A DNA stretch of 64,000 nt from Nematopogon swammerdamellus (Eukaryota > Arthropoda > Insecta > Lepidoptera > Adelidae), in NCBI GenBank assembly GCA_946902875.1, contig OX336337.1:1054001-1118000 (forward strand), in the 5' to 3' direction. The position numbers and the translations under genes are program-made. Below, one piece after another: positions 59,569 to 64,000 of the stretch; the first letter of the stretch is position 1, and every line of letters begins with the position of its first letter. The notes under the pieces are model-generated. The model was not told where the DNA came from. It saw nothing but the letters and a program-made list of their open reading frames with translations, and ran no database searches.

Positions 59569-59950
59569 GTCAGCCTCGATAGCTCAGTGGTGCAGACAGT
59601 CAACTGTCGCTATTGAATGTTAAGCAACGCTGGGTGCGGTCAGTACTTGGATGGGTGACCGCTGACCGTTGGAGGCTGACCGAGGTTCGGATTCCTCGTA
59701 AAACTGTAGGTCCCTTCCCTCCTAATCTTACTTGGTGGTAGGGTTTAACCCGCCCGGGTTTGTACCACCGCACTGAACGAAACGTCGGTCTAAACGGCTA
59801 TGTAAATAGTTTGTGTTTTCCGACCAGTTCAGTGTAGCCGGCACGATCAAAAGGGGAAGCACTGACATGGCACCTAGTTCACCCGGTGTTATGGGCTGAC
59901 ATCACGGACGTTGTAGGTGATGTAGCCAACCGTGTCAGTTTCCATAAAAT
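59569..59950 (+). repeat. SINE-A5S: complete 5S/tRNA-headed SINE, copy 2
   Basis: The head has TAGCTCAGTGG (A-box-like, 59580-59590), GTTAAGCAACGCTGGGTGCG and GTCAGTACTTGGATGGGTGA (59619-59659; box A and box C of the 5S internal promoter), then GAGGTTCGGATTCC (B-box-like). Core: ACTGTAGGTCCCTTCCCTCC, TTGGTGGTAGGGTTTAACCC, TTGTACCACCGCACTGAACG. Tail: GGCACCTAGTTCACCCGG to TTTCCATAAAATAAAATAAA. The layout recalls the 5S-derived HaSE3 of Helicoverpa armigera (from memory). Confidence 0.85.
59580..59695 (+). promoter_or_regulatory. hybrid internal pol III promoter of SINE-A5S
   Basis: tRNA-type A-box TAGCTCAGTGG and B-box-like GGTTCGGATTCC enclose a 44-bp 5S rRNA segment holding box A (TTAAGCAACG) and box C (AGTACTTGGATGGGTGACCG). 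The other complete copy (44728-45130) preserves all four parts. Confidence 0.6.
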
Positions 59951-60456
59951 AAAATAAATAATAATAAAGCACACATATTTTACATGATATTTCGACTTTT
60001 ATAAGTCATCGTCCGATAATACCTACATAGTATAATATGTTCCTTGTAGTGATTCTCTGCGATAACAACAAATCATTTGTAGCTAATTAAGCTCTCTCAG
60101 TCAGTACGCGGCTTCTTAATTGCAGAATACGCGGTAAAATGTTCGTTACACTGATTAGAATATCGCAGCCAATTAGTTCGCGGCAATTCCATGTTTACAT
60201 TATTACTGACCGCGCACAATGCCATTACTGGCCGCCCTTACATCATCACGCCGCCATTAATTAAAGGGGCACTTACGTCATGTCAATAATATTATTATAT
60301 TTTATTGTATTATATATTAACTAGCTTTTAATGTTTTTAAATTTACTCTTTAATTATACTCATTTTAAGTTTGCGGATTAACAGTGGTTACTGAAGACTT
60401 ACATAAGTCGACGTTTCGCCCGCTAAGTCACCGGCTTCTTTAGGAACTGCGGGAGT
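59951..60456. other. repeat-poor block rich in homeodomain-like sites
   Basis: 60050-60290 is single-copy with GTAGCTAATTAAGC, TTCTTAATTGCAG, GCCAATTAGTTCG, CGCCATTAATTAAAGG and CATTACTGGCCG among CpG words, plus TTACGTCATG. Candidate enhancer by composition; untested. 60380-60450 holds a GACTTACATAAGTCG dyad. Confidence 0.3.
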
Positions 60457-60657
60457 TCCTTCTTACCTTATTAGGTGGTAGGGTTGGTACGTGTCCGTCG
60501 AAATGGCTATGTATAATACATAAATAGTTCATGTTTTCCGTCCAGTTCAGTGTAGGCTACATGACATGAAGAGAAGCACTGACATGGCACCTAGTTCACC
60601 CGGTGTTTAGTTGTAGTTGATGTAGCCAACCGTTTCAGTTTCAATATTAAAAAAAAA
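60457..60657 (+). repeat. SINE-A, truncated with internal deletions
   Basis: TTCCTTCTTACCTTATTAGG, TGGTAGGGTTGGTACGTG, TTCATGTTTTCCGTCCAGTT, GGCACCTAGTTCACCCGGTG, TAGTTGATGTAGCCAACCG and an A-tail. Confidence 0.75.
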
Positions 60658-60746
60658 TGTTTTTCCTCAGATGTACCTAGCTAGGTAATAAAAATTGCTC
60701 ATAATCATAAAGTATTCAAAATCAGTCCTCTTTTCACCCCAATATA

Positions 60747-61196
60747 CAGGGTGTAAAAACGGCGAGTACATTAAATTTAGGAAATGATTACTGGGATCAA
60801 GAGTAACAAAAAAGTTTAATATTTTTTTTCTGAATTCCCTTTAAATAAAAAGTTACAGTTTTCATACAAACTAATTGATTATTTTAGTGTAAAAATTATC
60901 TAATGACAAAAGGGCGGCGCGGAGGGGGGAAAAGCGGGTGAGACGTGATCGCCTCGGACGGAGGTATTGGCGGGAGGGGTGGGGGTTACCTTTGTGAGTG
61001 GAGGACTGGAGGTCAGCAGGCGGAGGGTGCGGAGCGGCAACAACGCGTTAAATTACACTAGACGAAAACATACATTTCAAAAATTCATATCTCGAAAACT
61101 AGAAACTTTAGAGAAAAACTTTATTTACTTTTTTGTCTAGGAAAAACATGAGGATTGCGCTGGCGAAATTAATGTACTCGCCGTTTTAACAACCTG
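60747..61196. mobile_element. mariner/Tc1-type MITE, 450 bp
   Basis: Left CAGGGTGTAAAAACGGCGAG (60747) and right CTCGCCGTTTTAACAACCTG (ends 61196) are inverse with few mismatches and continue as TACATT/AATGTA. Both are flanked by TA, the mariner/Tc1 target duplication. The interior has a G-rich block (60905-61040) and no transposase. Confidence 0.75.
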
Positions 61197-61644
61197 TACA
61201 CACACACTCTCAAGGCTCATTCATCTTTATGATTCACACCTATATGAGCAAGATTTTAACCAACATAAAGTAGTATAACAACAACACAGGGGCTAATGAG
61301 GCCGCGCGGAGTTAGTTTCAGCACAGTTTTATTGCAGTTAAAATGGCGCGTTACAGATTACACATCGCTTCTGCGGACAATGGCGGCGTCTGTGTGCTTC
61401 TACAAACAAAACTTCTGTTTACTAATTACCTCTAACTGTTAATTTACTTCACTATTGTGTTTAGTGTGTGCGTCGTTATAGGCAATCGGACCGTATTATT
61501 TTCAGTTTATAATAATTAACAGTATAAAGTTTAACCAAAAAAACTAAATTTTCATTGTAGGTTTCGATTAAAAAAAATACCGGTCTAGCGGGAGTCAGGC
61601 GCGCACAAATTATGGTTCCATACTGTAACAAAAATATATTTTAA
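61197..61644. other. unassigned single-copy DNA
   Basis: 61290-61410 is moderately GC-rich (AAAATGGCGCGTTACAG, ACAATGGCGGCGTCTGTG). No frame of note. Confidence 0.3.
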
Positions 61645-61798
61645 CATTGAAAATGTTTTTTCGATCGCTTCAGTATAGCCCCCCATTTTCGCTGAGAGTG
61701 TGAAATCGTCCTGGTGTCGCGAGTTTTGGGGCTACGGCTAGTGGTTGAGGGCTCAAAAGACGCGTGTCGGCTAGGGATACAAGATCATGAATTTTCCA
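61645..61798 (+). repeat. family Y repeat, copy 2
   Basis: TTCGATCGCTTCAGTATAGC, CCTGGTGTCGCGAGTTTTGG, GGCTACGGCTAGTG, AAGACGCGTGTCGGCTAGGG. Same orientation as 45424. Confidence 0.5.
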
Positions 61799-62194
61799 GC
61801 AAATATTACATTGTCGAAAACACCTGCAGTTTTTCTGTAATATATGGCTTGATATCTACTAACCCTATAAAAATGTAAATGTTAGCTTTAGAAACCAAGG
61901 AGAACATCCCCCTCGCATCATCCATACATTTTTAGCTGAATCATTAAGACCACTGCATTTAAATCGTAAATATTCTTGTAAATATTATTAGAATTCTTAT
62001 AGTCAGCTCTTTCAAATGATACCCCACACGATATGTTAATTTAAACTTTTCTTTTTATTGCTATGAAATTGCCCCCTCCCCCCCCCCCCCCCCCCCCCCC
62101 ATATTAATGTAAAATACATTTTTATCTAGGTTTTACGAGCGATATTATGTGCGCGTCATCAAGAGCTCTCATTATGCCAAACATGTTTCTACAT
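61799..62194 (+). repeat. W-like segment with poly-C
   Basis: AT-rich DNA with GAAATTGCCCCCTCCC and a 23-C run (62078-62100), then ATATTAATGTAAAATAC. The context resembles 40380-40460; family membership is tentative. Confidence 0.35.
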
Positions 62195-62335
62195 ACATAC
62201 ATACATACAATACCGCACACGCTGTATCGCGACAATTAGGGTAAGCAGAGTAATCTGTGTTGTGCTGCAAGAACTTTGGAAAATCGAAACACAACATCAA
62301 CCACCACGTTTAGCAAAGTATTCGAACAAGATAAC
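62195..62335 (-). repeat. K element fragment
   Basis: (CATA)n, CGCACACGCTGTATCGCGAC, GTAAGCAGAGTAATCTGTGT, TGTGCTGCAAGAACTTTGG, CAACCACCACGTTTAGCAAA and GTATTCGAACAAGATAAC. Confidence 0.7.
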
Positions 62336-63061
62336 AACAAGTTTCTACGTTATTTAGTTTTCGAGAAAAAATCGGGGTGTGGCTGTGTCGTGGACACGGC
62401 CGTGTGTTTAACGTGAATACATATCTAACGGGTAATATTGACCTAGAGCTTATTACGTAACGAATTCTTTGATCCTTTAGCTATAGAGTGGTGTAATTAA
62501 ATTTTGGATGTAGATGAAATATATGAAGCTGCAACACCAAACTGTATCCCCCGATTTTGTTATCATCAGTTTTCTGGATTGGCTCCCACTATGGAAGCAA
62601 ATTTATTTTAAGACAAATTTATTTTAAGAAATTAAGACGTATTCACGTCAAAACCTCTGTGACAGATGGACGGACACTGGAGTGGTCTTATAATCGTTCC
62701 GTTTTTCCTTTTAACATACGAAACCATAAAAAATGCACCGGAACTCACGATGGCGCCGCAAGTCACAATTATTACGAGAACGAAATGAAACGAAGGATGG
62801 AAGCCAAAAAGCCAATTAAAATAAAAACACGCCAAATAACACAGAACACGACGAAGTGTAGGTACCTACAACAAAACAACGTGAAACAACTTAGGTATCC
62901 TAATGAACATAATCAGCCCGGCTGTTCTCGGTCGTCGACACAAAAACTAGCCGCCGACAACAACGTGGGCCACTGAACGCTCGCGGCTTGTGCGGCGAAC
63001 ACTTCTTACGAGTGTGCCGCTCTCCTGTTTGTTGCACAAACATATTCTGAAAGAAATCGAT
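62336..63061 (+). other. single-copy block with a 139-residue open frame
   Basis: 62557-62976 encodes a basic, Asn/Gln/Lys-rich frame (..RRIHVKTSVTDGRTLEWSY.., ..NEMKRRMEAKKPIKIKTRQ..). No signal peptide, domain or LINE motif I recognise. ATTTATTTTAAGA is directly repeated near its start. It is the longest non-LINE frame lying outside repeats; exon, small gene or chance cannot be separated here. Confidence 0.25.
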
Positions 63062-63440
63062 CAAGTTTTTTTTTTTTTTTTTTTAATGAAAACTGACACG
63101 GTTGGCTACATCACCTACAACATCCGTGATTTCAGCCCATAAACCGGGTGAACTTGGTGCCACGTCAGTGCTTCCCTTCCCCCAGCCTTCGTGCCGGCTA
63201 CGCTAAACTGGACGGAAAACACAAACTATTTACATAGCCGTTTCGACCGGCTTTTCATTCAGTGCGGTGGTACCAACCCGGGCGGATTAAATCCTACCAC
63301 CTAGTAATATAATAAGGGAGTCATATCTCTTAGTCATACCTTTGAGTCATAGACATATCTCTGAGTCATATCTTTTACGACATACACGGGGAGAGATGCT
63401 GTGCGGCTATTCTTTTAAAGTACCGGTCCCACACGGTACT
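63062..63440 (-). repeat. SINE-AX, full length, with an expanded head-core junction
   Basis: T-run 63067-63084, tail, core (GGTGGTACCAACCCGGGCGG, ACCACCTAGTAATATAATAA), then GAGTCATATCTCTTAGTCAT repeated about three times in place of a single unit, and head X inverse (CATACACGGGGAGAGATGCT, GGTCCCACACGGTAC). Confidence 0.8.
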
Positions 63441-64000
63441 AATATTTGTACATATTTAAAACGCTCTTGTTCTCAATAGGCACGCCCGTTTGGAGCGGAC
63501 GACGCAGAATGCGTGCACGATGCGATATTAAAGGAAAACTATGTTCACAGTAAGCCCATTAGCGAGCAAACAATTTAAATCGCCACCCCTCAACCTCTCC
63601 GCTCGCGCGAAACACTTTTTTCTTGCTCAATTTAACGAGCCGCGCCTACTGCGCTCTAACTAACCCAATTTCCAATCATTAAACGTGTGAGGGCGCGCGC
63701 AATTCATCATGACGCCCCGCCGCCGGCGCGGCGCCGCTCCCACCGCGCCCCCCACCCCCGCCCCGCGCGTGCAAATAAACACATTTTTACATACTTGTTC
63801 AAACAATTGTACTAACGAGCCGCCCGCCCAAGCATCGCCGCCCAACTACCTCGCCTCCGCACTAGTCCGGCGAGGCCTCTGGCGCATTTTGGTTCTGAAG
63901 GAACGTGGCACACAATCGTTCTATTTGTCAATATGGTGATGCTTGCAGTACCCGTAATAGGTAGATAGATAGATAGATAGATAGATGGAAATACTTTATT
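63441..64000. other. GC-rich island, then a TAGA microsatellite
   Basis: 63580-63900 is CpG-rich (CCGCCGGCGCGGCGCCGCTC, CCCCCACCCCCGCCCCGCGC). Frames across it are proline/arginine-rich by composition only. (TAGA)n runs at 63961-63987; the window then ends in GGAAATACTTTATT, which resembles the start of a LINE UTR. Confidence 0.35.
63961..63987 (+). repeat. (TAGA)n microsatellite
   Basis: Six to seven TAGA units. Confidence 0.9.

Noticed and set aside
59619..59662. 5S rRNA gene
   Set aside because: Only the internal promoter region of 5S is present, inside a dispersed SINE with a second copy at 44728.

Overview
This is a gene-poor, AT-rich eukaryotic window that I read as lepidopteran (moth or butterfly, perhaps noctuoid). 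The grounds are 5S/tRNA-headed SINEs of the type described in Helicoverpa, CR1/L2-, Jockey- and RTE-type LINE ends, Helitron-like ends with a GC hairpin followed by CTAG, and a short interstitial (TTAGG)n tract, which is the insect telomere unit. I find no confident host protein-coding gene, functional tRNA, rRNA or CRISPR. The long open frames are LINE C-termini, frames inside non-coding repeats, or short unrecognised frames.

Layout. 1-2.5 kb: decayed LINE and SINE pieces. 2.9-6.2 kb: SINE-A and K copies, two MITEs, and a LINE end with a 9-bp target duplication. 7-9.5 kb: Helitron-like pieces and a 259-bp hAT-type MITE whose inverted sister lies at 12.2 kb. 12.8-13.2 kb: the only complete tRNA-headed SINE-B. 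15-21 kb: SINE, K, Helitron-like and F repeats, a Harbinger-type MITE nested in a Helitron-like element, and LINE tails. 21.3-22.2 kb: two LINE ends back to back. 25.3 kb: an exact 5 x 52-bp minisatellite. 26-33 kb: more SINE, K, F and LINE-C copies, a long palindrome and a 557-bp MITE. 33.5-36.1 kb: a LINE end followed by a LINE 3-prime UTR split by a roughly 1.9-kb insertion with ~200-bp inverted arms. 37-45 kb: a SINE-B copy holding a 50-bp hAT-like element, Helitron-like and F copies, and a complete 5S-headed SINE. 46.3 kb: a CRE/TATA/X-box cluster. 50-55 kb: a second SINE-B copy with another hAT-like micro-insertion at the same site, then SINE, K, F and RTE copies. 58-64 kb: another complete 5S-headed SINE, a mariner-type MITE and a terminal SINE.

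How the parts relate. The SINEs look modular. A tRNA head, a 5S/tRNA hybrid head and a third head (head X) precede a shared core, and head X also precedes an unrelated body (K). The SINE-B tail resembles the 3-prime UTR of a CR1/L2-like LINE present at 33.5 kb, as expected if that LINE machinery copies it. Between repeats lie GC-rich islands and repeat-poor blocks with TAAT-type homeodomain cores, CCAAT boxes and CRE-like sites. These could be regulatory DNA of a neighbouring gene, but that is inference. All family names (SINE-A, SINE-B, K, F, H1-H4, LINE-B to LINE-Z) are local labels for this window, not database names.
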